From Oceanobacillus polygoni (GTDB lineage: Bacteria; Bacillota; Bacilli; Bacillales; Amphibacillaceae): a DNA stretch of 64,000 nt. The first letter of the stretch is position 1; each line of letters starts with the position of its first letter. This document shows, one piece after another, positions 1 through 8,063 of this stretch. The stretch is taken from positions 62,001 to 126,000 of the forward strand of contig NZ_PIJY01000004.1 of NCBI RefSeq assembly GCF_008304605.1. The letters run 5' to 3'. The translations under genes were made by a program, and so were the position numbers. The notes beneath the pieces are model-generated. The model made no database searches. It worked only from the letters and a program-made list of their open reading frames with translations, and was not told the DNA's origin.

Positions 1-48
1 GTTTAGTTAAATAACCTACTTCAAACGTTACTAGATAACTGTTTACAC

Positions 49-99
49 AAAAAAGTCAGCTACATAAGGGTAAATTGAATCCTCTATGTGGCTGACTTT
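49..99 (-). terminator. Intrinsic terminator after ykoC
   Basis: A 15-bp near-perfect hairpin (AAGTCAGCCACATA pairing with TATGTAGCTGACTT on the minus strand) is followed by a run of Ts. It lies about 40 bases past the ykoC stop and ends the ykoFEDC transcript. Confidence 0.85.
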
Positions 100-135
100 A
101 CATATAAACTTCTATAGGAATTCCTCTATACCATT

Positions 136-873
136 CTACAAAAACCAAGCTCCCCAAAATCCTAAGAGAAGAATTCCAGGAAGAACGAAGTCTCGTTTTG
201 TTACAAAAAACTGACGATAAAAGGTTCGATTTCTATCACCTGTAAATCCTTTGGATTCCATAGCAACTGCAGTTCTTTCTGCTTTACGGATTGCACTTGC
301 CAACAGTGGAATTGCAAAGCGTTTGTACTGTGAAAATTTGTCTTTTAAAGACTTACCTTGATTAACCCCACGTACTTGATGGGCAGCATGGATTATCTTG
401 ATTTCATCTTTCATCAGTGGTAAAAATCGATATCCCGCCAAAACTCCATAGGCAATTTTAGGTGGGAGTTTTAATTGTTGAATCAAACTTAGAATAAAAT
501 CAACCGTATTTGTTGTGAAAATAAACATTAAGGATAATGCCGCAACATTTAATATCCGTAATGAAAGTGCCAAAGCAACGAGAAATGAATCAAGTGGCAC
601 TGTTAGCCCTAGCAAATTTATGACTTCATTTGTATGTTCCGATGTATCTGCAAATGCAATTGTTGTCCATAGCATACCAAAGGCAAAGATGAAAAAAGGA
701 AGAAAATAGAGGACATACTTTTTCCAATTCACGTTACCAAAGATAAAGGTTGCAACAATTGTCCAAATCAAGAACAGAAATACGGGCATTGGCTCAAAAA
801 CAAATGCCAAATGTACAATGAAAATACAGACTGTCAGTGCTTTTATACTCGGATTAAGATGATTGAGTAGCAT
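136..873 (-). CDS. ykoC: Energy-coupling factor transporter transmembrane protein YkoC (EcfT)
   Basis: Membrane coupling (T) subunit of an ECF vitamin importer that links the substrate-binding S component (YkoE) to the ATPase (YkoD). The 245-residue protein has about five to six hydrophobic segments. It carries two EcfT coupling-helix motifs, HQVRG at residues 165-169 and AMESKGF at 204-210, which in this family contact the ATPases. It is the last gene of the ykoF-E-D-C operon, and its ATG lies inside the 3' end of ykoD (20-base overlap), so translation is probably coupled. The TPP riboswitch upstream implies thiamine or its hydroxymethylpyrimidine moiety as substrate. The family and operon order match Bacillus subtilis ykoFEDC. 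Confidence 0.93.
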   Translation of the reverse strand: MLLNHLNPSIKALTVCIFIVHLAFVFEPMPVFLFLIWTIVATFIFGNVNWKKYVLYFLPFFIFAFGMLWTTIAFADTSEHTNEVINLLGLTVPLDSFLVALALSLRILNVAALSLMFIFTTNTVDFILSLIQQLKLPPKIAYGVLAGYRFLPLMKDEIKIIHAAHQVRGVNQGKSLKDKFSQYKRFAIPLLASAIRKAERTAVAMESKGFTGDRNRTFYRQFFVTKRDFVLPGILLLGFWGAWFL

Positions 874-2524
874 AATTAACTTCCTTTTTTAAACAGTTTT
901 GAACCTGAACTTGAATTGGTAATTCAAGCTGCCATTTATGCAATTTTTCTAATGGAAGCTCCCATAGTTCTGTTGGTGCTAGATCTGCAACAAGTCTTCC
1001 TTTGTAGAGAACAATCACTCTTGTCGCATAATCATGGATTAATTCCATATCATGTGTAATCATCGCAATCGTCGCTCCAGATTCATACCGTCTTTGTAAT
1101 AGCCCCATCAACTCAGCGTTAGATGATGCATCTTGTCCGAATGTCGGCTCATCCAACAATAGAAATGGCTGATTATCAACAATCATCGTCGCAACACTTA
1201 AACGCCTCTTTTGCCCTTGACTCAATGTATATGGATGCTCATGTTGTAATTGCAATAGCCCACATGTTTCTAAAACAGTCAGAACTTTTTTTTTGATTAT
1301 TCCTTCTGTTTCCATTTTTAAACGTAAGCTAAATGCAATTTCATCATAAACAGAGTTTGCAATAAATTGATGCTCTGGGTTTTGAAAAACATAACCGATT
1401 TCTTCCCGCAAAAGCGACTCCTTCCAACTCCCAACTTTTCTCCCATTGATAGAAACGCTTCCTTTCGTAGGCTTTTGAATCCCTGCTAGTATTCTAGAAA
1501 AGGACGTTTTCCCACTGCCATTCGCTCCAATAATTGCAATAAATTCCCCACGGTAAAAGGTAAGCGAAATATCTTGAATAATCGGTTGCTGCTTTACATC
1601 CCAGTAAATATGAGATGCTTCTACGTATGGTGAACCTGTATCAAGTGGGATGTTGGTATCATTTACTTCCTCATAACCGTGCAAAGGAAAAGGATTTTTC
1701 ATAAATTCCTCGACCGTAAGTGGCAATTCTCGCTGTATTTGTGTCATCCGGTTTAAAAAATACTGTGTTACTTTTGGTAGCCAAATCCCTTGTTCTTGTA
1801 ACAGTGCTAGCTTATTCTTAATTGCACTTCTTAAATCACCATCGTAAAAAACTTCTCCATTTCGATTCAGTAAAAGGCACCGACTTGCTAGTTCTGTCCA
1901 ACCGTCCAGTTGGTGCTCGATAATGATAAGTGAACAATTGGTTCTTTCTTTAATGGACCGAATGGTCTGAATCACATCTTTCGTTGCAATTGGATCTAAA
2001 TTTGCAGTCGGCTCATCTAAAATCAATAAGGACGGTTCCAAAGCAAGAATGCATGCAAGTGCAAGCTTTTGTTTCTGACCACCAGAAAGGGAACTGATTG
2101 CAGATTTTTTAAGTGTTTGCATTTGTACCATTTCTAAAACATTATCAATTTTTCCCTCCATCATTTCATGAGGGACACCGATATTTTCTAATCCAAAGGC
2201 TACTTCATCTTCAACCGTAAGCATACAAAATTGTGTTTCTGGATCCTGAAAAACGACACCGACATGTTGACTAATTTCACCAGGTCGATAATCCGATGTC
2301 CGTTTTCCGTTAATAAAAATCTCTCCATGTATCTCTCCATCTAGTTCACGTGGATAAAGTCCGTTTAAACAATATGTTAGCGTGCTTTTTCCACAGCCAC
2401 TTGGACCAAGAAGCAACAAGCTTTCACCATGATCCAAACGAAAATTCAAGTCGGATAAGGTATATCCGTTTGGATTCGCTTCAAATTGTAAATACAATTG
2501 GTTTACTTCTACCACCCTACTCAT
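854..2524 (-). CDS. ykoD: ECF transporter ATPase, two fused ABC domains (YkoD)
   Basis: Energy-supplying ATPase of the thiamine/HMP ECF importer. Two complete ABC cassettes are fused in one 556-residue chain. The first has Walker A GPSGCGKST at 40-48, signature LSGGQ at 146-150 and Walker B LLILDEPT at 166-173. The second has Walker A GANGSGKT at 333-340, signature LSQGQ at 434-438 and LLLDEPT at 455-461. Both catalytic sites look intact. The fusion replaces the separate EcfA and EcfA' subunits of group II ECF systems, so this is a dedicated transporter. The start overlaps the ykoE stop by four bases (ATGA), indicating coupled translation. Confidence 0.95.
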   Translation of the reverse strand: MSRVVEVNQLYLQFEANPNGYTLSDLNFRLDHGESLLLLGPSGCGKSTLTYCLNGLYPRELDGEIHGEIFINGKRTSDYRPGEISQHVGVVFQDPETQFCMLTVEDEVAFGLENIGVPHEMMEGKIDNVLEMVQMQTLKKSAISSLSGGQKQKLALACILALEPSLLILDEPTANLDPIATKDVIQTIRSIKERTNCSLIIIEHQLDGWTELASRCLLLNRNGEVFYDGDLRSAIKNKLALLQEQGIWLPKVTQYFLNRMTQIQRELPLTVEEFMKNPFPLHGYEEVNDTNIPLDTGSPYVEASHIYWDVKQQPIIQDISLTFYRGEFIAIIGANGSGKTSFSRILAGIQKPTKGSVSINGRKVGSWKESLLREEIGYVFQNPEHQFIANSVYDEIAFSLRLKMETEGIIKKKVLTVLETCGLLQLQHEHPYTLSQGQKRRLSVATMIVDNQPFLLLDEPTFGQDASSNAELMGLLQRRYESGATIAMITHDMELIHDYATRVIVLYKGRLVADLAPTELWELPLEKLHKWQLELPIQVQVQNCLKKEVNYATQSS

Positions 2525-3099
2525 GAAGCATTTTTCCTCCGATATTCTTTTCCTAAAGCAAAGCTTGTTAGAACTCCAGTTTTAGCTAAGCTATCACTTA
2601 ATGCCTTCCCTAATAATCCAGCAATTAAGGCTCCACTTATCAATCGAATGAAGAACATTGCTACAACATATTCTGTAGCTAGGGCTGCATAACCACTCAT
2701 GAAATAACCATAGATAAAACTTGTAACTGCCGACCCCATTCCAGCAGCCATTAGTACCCATAAAGCATAATTCTTCCACCGTGTTGCAGCAAATACAGCT
2801 TCTGCTCCAATACCTTGAATCATTCCGACAACAATAAGCATTGGACCAATAGCATTTCCGATTAAAACCTCGACCATAGCTGCGATTGTTTCTGATAGAA
2901 AAGCAGCTCCAGGTTTTCGAATAATGTAGGCTGCTATAATGGAGACAATAAACCAAATACCAAAAATAAAGTCATAGCCAATTGGTCCAAAGAAACCAAC
3001 TAATACCCCACCAAGAGGTAAAAATGCGAGATAAACAACCCCGAAAACAACTGACAAAGCAGACAAAACAACAATCTCTTTAAAACGCCAATTATTCAT
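2521..3099 (-). CDS. ykoE: Thiamine/HMP ECF transporter S component YkoE
   Basis: Small integral membrane protein (192 residues, about five to six membrane helices) that should be the substrate-specificity subunit. It begins MNNWRFKEIV, the usual charged N-terminus before the first helix in YkoE proteins. A GTG one codon upstream (3102) is also possible, but the ATG sits at a better distance from the AGGA ribosome binding site and matches the family start. It overlaps the end of ykoF by a few bases and the start of ykoD by four. Substrate assignment rests on family and on the TPP riboswitch. Confidence 0.9.
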   Translation of the reverse strand: MNNWRFKEIVVLSALSVVFGVVYLAFLPLGGVLVGFFGPIGYDFIFGIWFIVSIIAAYIIRKPGAAFLSETIAAMVEVLIGNAIGPMLIVVGMIQGIGAEAVFAATRWKNYALWVLMAAGMGSAVTSFIYGYFMSGYAALATEYVVAMFFIRLISGALIAGLLGKALSDSLAKTGVLTSFALGKEYRRKNAS

Positions 3100-3700
3100 C
3101 ACGATCAGTTCCTGTATGTGATGGACTGTTTGCTGAGATCGAAACGGTCATTACGGTATGACTTGAACCACCTTCAACCGTTGCTTTGAAAACCTGCTCC
3201 AGCCCACCAAATATCGCAATCGCTTCACCATCTAATCGTGTAGCATAATGAGCATGACTAACAGTTACGTGTTGCTTCATTGCCTCGATTTGACTGTAGA
3301 TCACATCCATATAATTGCCACCACCTAATGGATACAATGAAAATTTTGCTGCTACAGGCTGCTTTATATCTTTAACAAGCTCTGCATTCAGTGGAATCTC
3401 ATCCTCTGCCATGTAAGCTTCACCCTTTGAATCTCCAGGACATCCTAATGAATACGTAGCTTCAAATGCTACATGCTTTCCAGTCTTTGCTGCATGGACA
3501 AATATCGCCTTCGTCACATCAAATACATGTATTAATTTACCTCTCACCGTTGTTGTTACATCATCTGTATCCATATGAACCTTCGTCGTATCTGCCTCTT
3601 CAAGAGCACCTTTAATGATTTCGACAAATTGATCGCTCATCGGATGAATTGAAAAACTTGCCCCCGCAATATCACTTTTTGTACAAGCATGCTTAACCAT
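3092..3700 (-). CDS. ykoF: Thiamine/HMP-binding protein YkoF
   Basis: Soluble accessory protein of the ykoFEDC system; the B. subtilis YkoF structure contains two tandem ferredoxin-like halves that bind thiamine. The protein (202 residues from the chosen start) shows the expected internal repeat: each half has an SFSIHPMSD- or KFSLYPLGG-type strand, a VHMDTDD- or VSHAHYATR-type strand and an HVFDVTKAIF- or QVFKATVEG-type helix. I placed the start at the ATG at 3700 because GAGGAGG lies eight bases upstream; an 11-codon longer frame begins on top of that site. First gene after the TPP riboswitch. Confidence 0.92.
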   Translation of the reverse strand: MVKHACTKSDIAGASFSIHPMSDQFVEIIKGALEEADTTKVHMDTDDVTTTVRGKLIHVFDVTKAIFVHAAKTGKHVAFEATYSLGCPGDSKGEAYMAEDEIPLNAELVKDIKQPVAAKFSLYPLGGGNYMDVIYSQIEAMKQHVTVSHAHYATRLDGEAIAIFGGLEQVFKATVEGGSSHTVMTVSISANSPSHTGTDRDE

Positions 3701-3735
3701 TCTACATTCCTCCTCTTTTTTATATAATGACAAAC

Positions 3736-3765
3736 AAAAAAACTACATCCCTGGGGGAATGCAGT
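3736..3765 (-). terminator. Riboswitch-controlled intrinsic terminator
   Basis: On the minus strand a hairpin ACTGCATTCCC/GGGATGTAGT (one bulged base) is followed directly by seven Ts. It lies between the TPP aptamer and ykoF, so it is the likely expression platform: ligand-bound aptamer would allow this terminator to form. Confidence 0.8.
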
Positions 3766-3813
3766 CTACGTGTATGTATTAATTATCTTAAAAAAAGATA
3801 TACAGATTGACTA

Positions 3814-3902
3814 CACTTCCCCACGCTAGTATTATCTAGTTCGGGTGCAAAGGGTCAGAACAATCCAGTTCTTCTCAGCCGCTTTCACAGCTCCCCTAGC
3901 GT
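3814..3902 (-). ncRNA. TPP riboswitch (THI element) controlling ykoFEDC
   Basis: The minus strand carries the conserved THI-box blocks in order: a CTAGGGGAGC start, GCTGAGA, the ACCCTTTG block, a GAACTAGATAATACTAGCG-like block, and closing GGGGAAGTG. These are the pyrimidine- and pyrophosphate-binding elements of TPP aptamers. Placement upstream of ykoF with a following terminator indicates repression by thiamine pyrophosphate. Confidence 0.95.
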
Positions 3903-3930
3903 AAAAATAATGATGAAGTTTTCTGTCTTC

Positions 3931-3959
3931 AAGATACCATAGGCTTCATTTATTGTAAA
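3931..3959 (-). promoter_or_regulatory. Sigma-A-like promoter for the ykoFEDC leader
   Basis: TTTACA and TATCTT hexamers separated by 17 bases lie just upstream of the TPP aptamer on the minus strand. Read by eye only. Confidence 0.6.
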
Positions 3960-4032
3960 GCACTTATTATTTGTGAAATTTTGTTATTCTATTCCTAAAA
4001 CATACTAATCACTTTATCTGGAGTTCTTTGTC

Positions 4033-4575
4033 TTATTTCTCTCTATCCGCTCCATATCTTAGCTTTCTCCTAACCATTTTGCCCCAGCTCTTCACCGCCT
4101 CCATAGAAACACCTTCTTGTTCAGCAATTTCTTTAACCGTCATGTTCTCGATAATAAAATAGGCTACCCATTTCCATTGATTTGCAGTAAGTTGTGATTT
4201 CACATGTTCCCAAAAAATCTCATCCGTTATTGTTTTTTCAGCTACCATCATTGGGTAGGAATTGACACCATTACGATAATAGTTTCCGGTATGAAGCAGC
4301 CTTTCCTGTTCAAGTTTTAAGCGTAATTGCTTTTCCTTATCTCGATTCGTTTTACGAATCAAATCTATCATTCGGTTGCGGATAATATAGTTGAAGTACG
4401 TCGCTAAAGGACCTTTATCTGGTTGGTATCTTTCGTATGCACTCCACATTGCAACTAAACCCTCATGAAAAAACTCTTTTTGTAGATCACTAATATTTAA
4501 TCGGTGGATATGATAGTGAATTCTTCGCTCATTCTGTTCAACAATCTCCTCAAATGTTACTTTCTTATTGGTCAT
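4033..4575 (-). CDS. Sigma-70 family RNA polymerase sigma factor
   Basis: A 180-residue protein with the two-domain layout of small sigma factors. Residues about 20-85 look like region 2: helices ending in KGPLATYFNYIIRNRMIDLIRK, with the aromatic/basic pattern of the -10 recognition helix. Residues about 125-175 look like region 4, a helix-turn-helix around MTVKEIAEQEGVSMEAVKSW. It belongs to the Bacillus accessory sigma-70 group, but I cannot name the regulon. No anti-sigma gene is adjacent, unlike many ECF factors. GAGGAGGG lies before the ATG. It stands alone between the ykoFEDC leader and a repeat-containing gap. Confidence 0.8.
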   Translation of the reverse strand: MTNKKVTFEEIVEQNERRIHYHIHRLNISDLQKEFFHEGLVAMWSAYERYQPDKGPLATYFNYIIRNRMIDLIRKTNRDKEKQLRLKLEQERLLHTGNYYRNGVNSYPMMVAEKTITDEIFWEHVKSQLTANQWKWVAYFIIENMTVKEIAEQEGVSMEAVKSWGKMVRRKLRYGADREK

Positions 4576-4932
4576 TCAATCCCTCCTCGTCTAAACGCTC
4601 ATTTGCTTTTAGACTTTTTCGTTTGAATTACAACCCTATTAACTTTGATGGTATAAAGATAAAACGATTAACGATTGCTAATTCGTTAATTTATTTCTTA
4701 GCACTTTCATTATAGAACAAATGTTCCTATCAATAAAGTGTTTTCCTTTAAGTAATTAATAGAAATGGAGAGAGTTATAATTGAAAGAGTCCGATATAAC
4801 CCGCAATTCTAGTTGGAGAGCTCATTGACTAATTTTTTTAGTTCAAAATGCTAAGCCATCACTTCCTTCGCCTAAAATTTCCTATCCCAATTGTTTTTGT
4901 TTCTAATAATCCACGCTAGTTTTATCACGGGC
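4576..4932. other. Non-coding gap upstream of the sigma factor gene
   Basis: AT-rich sequence with no supported gene. The promoter of the minus-strand sigma factor gene must lie here; I could not pick one convincing pair of hexamers. The next part of the gap contains the 52-bp tandem repeat and a GC-richer element. Confidence 0.5.
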
Positions 4933-5078
4933 GATTCTTCTCGTTGCTTCATCCGGATCTACCGTCATTGTCTTCCTCTCGGTGCTTTCTTCTCGTTGCT
5001 TCATTCAGATCGACGGTCTCAGTCCTTTTCTCGGATGATTCTTCTCGTCATTTCATCCAGATCGACCGTCACAGTCCA
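4933..5078. repeat. Tandem repeat, three units of 52 bp
   Basis: The core TCTCGTTGCTTCATCC/TTC recurs starting at 4939, 4991 and 5043 (third copy TCTCGTCATTTCATCC), exactly 52 bases apart. Each unit continues with a (C)GGATCTACCGTC or CAGATCGACSGTC block. Units 1 and 2 match along most of their length; unit 3 diverges after about 42 bases. The period is not a multiple of three, so the ORFs running through it are unlikely to be genes. Confidence 0.85.
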
Positions 5079-5099
5079 TCACATGTGCACAGAACCTGC

Positions 5100-5180
5100 A
5101 GAGTGGTATTCTCGAGGAGGCTGAGGCCTTGACACGGAAAGCATCCTCCTGAAGCGACCCCGGTCAGCGATTATTGCGCA
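5100..5180. repeat. GC-richer REP-like intergenic element (probable decayed copy)
   Basis: This block is much richer in G and C than its surroundings. It contains AGGAGG (5115-5120) and CCTCCT (5145-5150) as an inverted repeat around a GCTGAGGC...GGAAAGC...CTGAAGCG pattern. That pattern resembles a dispersed intergenic repeat common in Bacillaceae; the assignment is from memory of the motif and needs a genome-wide search. Confidence 0.4.
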
Positions 5181-5263
5181 TACTTGAAGAAAACAACCAA
5201 AGAAGTTATTTCGAAGTTTAAATTTATTATGACAAAAGTAACTACAATCCGAATTCTCCTACG

Positions 5264-5297
5264 AAAAAAGAGCCAGCTCTTTTATCAGAGCTAGCCC
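5264..5297 (-). terminator. Intrinsic terminator after purU
   Basis: GGGCTAGCTCT/AGAGCTGGCTC stem followed by TTTTTT on the minus strand, immediately past the purU stop. Confidence 0.85.
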
Positions 5298-5301
5298 TTC
5301 A

Positions 5302-6201
5302 TTAAAACACGATGGTTTTATTTTTATATACAATGATTCGGTCTTCGAGATGCCATTTTACTGCTCGTGCTAGTACACTTCGCTCAATCGATTGACCAAT
5401 TTTTTTCATATCTTCTCCATTATCACGATGATCGACTCTACCGATATTTTGTTCGATGATTGGTCCCTCATCCAGGTCATTTGTCACATAGTGAGAGGTT
5501 GCACCAATCATTTTCACGCCACGTTGATAGGCGCGCTCATATGGTTTCGCCCCAATAAATGCTGGTAGAAATGAATGATGGATATTGATAATACGATTCT
5601 CAAAATGCCCCACAAATTCTGGAGTCAAAATCTGCATATAACGTGCAAGCACAATTAAATCGACTTCATATTGTTCAAGCAGTTGCTTCTGTTTTACTTC
5701 CACCTGATGACGTATATCCTTATTCGCTGGTATATAATAAAATGGAATTCCAAGCGATTCTACCATCTCTCGTGCAGTCTCATGATTACTAATCACAAGC
5801 GCAATGTTAGCCATTAAATCGCCACTTTGCCATTCCCAAAGCAACTCTAATAAGCAATGCGGTTCATTCGAGACAAATATCGCCATGTTTTTAATATCAC
5901 GTACATACATGATTTTCCATTCCATATTGAATTTCTCTGCAATTGGAACAAACCTTGTTTCCAGTTTACTCACTTGCTCTTTTAAATCAGGACATTCGAA
6001 CTCAATCCGAATAAAAAATTCCCCACCTTCAGGATTCATCGTAAACTGATCGGATGCTACGATATTGGCATTGTGTTCATAAAGGAACTTTGATACTGCC
6101 GCTACAATCCCAGGTTGGTCTGGACATTTAATTAAAAACCGAGCACGGTTCTCATTTTTTTTCTGAAACGCTTGAATCTTACCTTCCGAATAACTGTTCA
6201 T
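5302..6201 (-). CDS. purU: Formyltetrahydrofolate deformylase PurU
   Basis: Hydrolyses 10-formyl-tetrahydrofolate to formate and tetrahydrofolate, balancing one-carbon pools and supplying formate. The 299-residue protein has an N-terminal ACT domain (about 15-95, CPDQPGIVAAVSKFLYEHNANI) and a C-terminal formyl-transferase-type domain. The catalytic triad of that fold is visible: Asn206 and His208 in the IINIHHSFLP block and Asp244 in LDEGPI. The start at 6201 is preferred because GAGGGG lies seven bases upstream; an upstream in-frame GTG-type start would sit on top of the ribosome binding site. Monocistronic with its own terminator. Formate links it functionally, but not physically, to the fdhF/fdhD genes 42 kb away. 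Confidence 0.93.
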   Translation of the reverse strand: MNSYSEGKIQAFQKKNENRARFLIKCPDQPGIVAAVSKFLYEHNANIVASDQFTMNPEGGEFFIRIEFECPDLKEQVSKLETRFVPIAEKFNMEWKIMYVRDIKNMAIFVSNEPHCLLELLWEWQSGDLMANIALVISNHETAREMVESLGIPFYYIPANKDIRHQVEVKQKQLLEQYEVDLIVLARYMQILTPEFVGHFENRIINIHHSFLPAFIGAKPYERAYQRGVKMIGATSHYVTNDLDEGPIIEQNIGRVDHRDNGEDMKKIGQSIERSVLARAVKWHLEDRIIVYKNKTIVF

Positions 6202-6308
6202 TCTTATTCCCCTCATTTTTCGAATATCATTTTACTTTAGGCAATTGATTAGAAACAGTCAAGTATTATCTATATTAATCAATTCTGCTAGAAAGCCATC
6301 TTTTGCTT

Positions 6309-7292
6309 TTAACGTAAATCTGCATCAAAGACAATTTCTGCGTCTTTTCTAGCTGCCTCTAAAACTTCAACAACTGACTTTGTATAATCAAGTAACGCAT
6401 AGCATTTTTCAAAATCTTTGGCAGCAAATATCTTCTGCATCTCAGCCACTTCATAATAAAGACGATTGTTATTTGTTTGTGTATTGAGCTTTATTTCTTG
6501 ATCTTCCTTCTTTATCATAACTTCTTGACAACCATTCGCACCATTTACTACGTTTAAATAGCCCTTTTCTCCCTGAATCATAGCAAAGTTCATACTCTGC
6601 GTATCTTTTGCACCAACACATTCTGCTATAAAATTGGGATAGGTAAGCACCGCTACACCAGATGTATCAATCCCATTTGCGTGTTTATTCGCTGTGTAGC
6701 TAACTGTTTCTGGTTTTCCAAAAAGATACATTACAAAATGTAAATTGTATATATTAATATCTGTCAGAGCGCCACCAGAAAATTTCGGATTAAAAACATT
6801 CGGTGTTTCTCCGTTTAATAATAGTTCATATCTACTCGAAAATTGGCTGTAATTACATTGGATTAACTTAATTGGACCAAGACTAGCGAGATGCTCTTTC
6901 ACTAATTTATAGTTTGGCATATAAATCGTTGAAATTGCTTCAAATAGCATCAACTGTTTTTGTTTTGCCAACTCCATTAATTGTTCGGTTTCACGTACAG
7001 TCGATGTAAAAGGTTTTTCACAAATAACATGCTTACCATGCTGAAGTGCAAGATATGCCTGTTCAAAGTGCAAGCTATTTGGAGATGCGATATAGACAAA
7101 ATCAATAGTAGAATCTCTCAGCATTTCATGTAAGTCAGTATAAATTGCAGGAGCGTCAAATTTACTCGCTAGAGCTTTTGCTGATTCCTCTTTCCGTGAA
7201 TAGACAGCAACGCACCTAGCCCCATCAACCTCGCTCACTGCCGATAAAAATAATTCCACAATACTTCCCGTTCCAATTGTAGCAATATTCAT
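6309..7292 (-). CDS. Gfo/Idh/MocA family NAD(P)-dependent oxidoreductase
   Basis: Predicted NAD(P)-dependent dehydrogenase of the glucose-fructose oxidoreductase/inositol dehydrogenase family. The N-terminal Rossmann fold begins IATIGTGSI (residues 3-11), and the family EKP motif, whose lysine is catalytic, is at 92-94. The C-terminal domain starts around residue 125 and carries the GGALTDINIYNLHFV segment with a His that often takes part in catalysis. At 327 residues it has the usual family length. Start 7292 is chosen for GGAG eight bases upstream; a GTG three codons earlier overlaps that site. Substrate cannot be inferred from neighbours, as it stands alone. Confidence 0.85.
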   Translation of the reverse strand: MNIATIGTGSIVELFLSAVSEVDGARCVAVYSRKEESAKALASKFDAPAIYTDLHEMLRDSTIDFVYIASPNSLHFEQAYLALQHGKHVICEKPFTSTVRETEQLMELAKQKQLMLFEAISTIYMPNYKLVKEHLASLGPIKLIQCNYSQFSSRYELLLNGETPNVFNPKFSGGALTDINIYNLHFVMYLFGKPETVSYTANKHANGIDTSGVAVLTYPNFIAECVGAKDTQSMNFAMIQGEKGYLNVVNGANGCQEVMIKKEDQEIKLNTQTNNNRLYYEVAEMQKIFAAKDFEKCYALLDYTKSVVEVLEAARKDAEIVFDADLR

Positions 7293-7412
7293 ATGTAACA
7301 CTCCTCGAAATTTCTATAGTCACAACCTATTTTAGCACGAAACTTATGATACTTGCAGTTTCTCGCTGGGCCACACAGCTTTATCATCAAAGTTAACTTA
7401 AGACCACATACT

Positions 7413-7449
7413 AAAAAGACTGCTCCTAATAAAATCAGGAACAGTCTTC
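7413..7449 (-). terminator. Intrinsic terminator after the 41-residue membrane peptide gene
   Basis: AAGACTGTTCCT/AGGAGCAGTCTT stem with a TTTTT tail on the minus strand. It would end a transcript covering the small genes at 7455-7927. Confidence 0.8.
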
Positions 7450-7454
7450 CATTT

Positions 7455-7580
7455 TTACAAATACTTATTTAAGCTAAAGTACTCTTTTAACGCTTGAGCC
7501 GTTTCTATACCTTGGTAGAAAAACACAGACAGAGCAGTTAAAGAAAAGAATCCTAGTATGATAAATCGTATCCACATCAT
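7455..7580 (-). CDS. Small hydrophobic peptide, 41 residues
   Basis: A short open frame preceded by a near-perfect ribosome binding site (AAAGGAGG, eight bases before ATGATG) and followed by a strong terminator. The peptide starts MMWIRFIILGFF and has one membrane segment (about residues 3-22, Phe/Ile/Leu-rich) followed by a short amphipathic tail (ETAQALKEYF). I do not recognise the family. It may be cotranscribed with the 105-residue membrane protein just upstream on the same strand. Either a small membrane regulator or an accessory subunit would fit; no function is assigned. Confidence 0.6.
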   Translation of the reverse strand: MMWIRFIILGFFSLTALSVFFYQGIETAQALKEYFSLNKYL

Positions 7581-7609
7581 GGACATTGCCTCCTTTTAAT
7601 TAAATTTAT

Positions 7610-7927
7610 TCATTTAATTAAAAGAGGTTTGATCACATAATTGGATTGGTAAAATACTGGTGTTAGCACCATGATTCTCCTTATGAGTCTAATAAAAAAG
7701 TGAGACAAGTATGGTGAACTTAAAAATAGAAATTGTAAAAACTCTAATTTTATAATTGAAATCTTTTGCTTCCCATCATCTGTAGGATGAAAACCAGTTG
7801 AAGCATTGTTACTTATGTTCTCGCCCTGCTCCATAACAAAATGATGATGCAGCTGTCCATCTATGACAAAATAGGAATAACCAAATATCGTCGTGAGATA
7901 AATGAAAAGGACGACGTATTTTTTCAT
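7610..7927 (-). CDS. Hypothetical small membrane protein, 105 residues
   Basis: Not recognised. From the ATG at 7927 the protein begins MKKYVVLFIYLTTIF, a signal-anchor-like segment, followed by a polar stretch with HHHF (about 28-31) and TGFHPTDDGKQK. A second hydrophobic segment (LEFLQFLFLSSPYLSHFFIRLI) and a basic C-terminus follow. The longer frame from 7966 adds 13 polar residues before the Lys-Lys start and is less likely. The ribosome binding site (AAAGGGTGTG) is moderate. The low-complexity hydrophobic C-terminal half makes a genuine protein likely but not certain. Confidence 0.5.
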   Translation of the reverse strand: MKKYVVLFIYLTTIFGYSYFVIDGQLHHHFVMEQGENISNNASTGFHPTDDGKQKISIIKLEFLQFLFLSSPYLSHFFIRLIRRIMVLTPVFYQSNYVIKPLLIK

Positions 7928-8063
7928 AAATACACACCCTTTTGAATTGTTTATACAATTATACAATATTAATGTCTATGTTAAAAGTAAAAAATTGTGA
8001 TTTGTTATTTTAACATACTATCGGATAACAGTAAAACTACACGACACAATTGGAGCAGCAGAT

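Noticed and set aside
4891-5132. Two overlapping plus-strand ORFs of 77 and 62 residues
   Set aside because: They run through the 52-bp tandem repeat, whose period is not a multiple of three, so the repeats read in different frames. Neither has a ribosome binding site or a recognisable domain.
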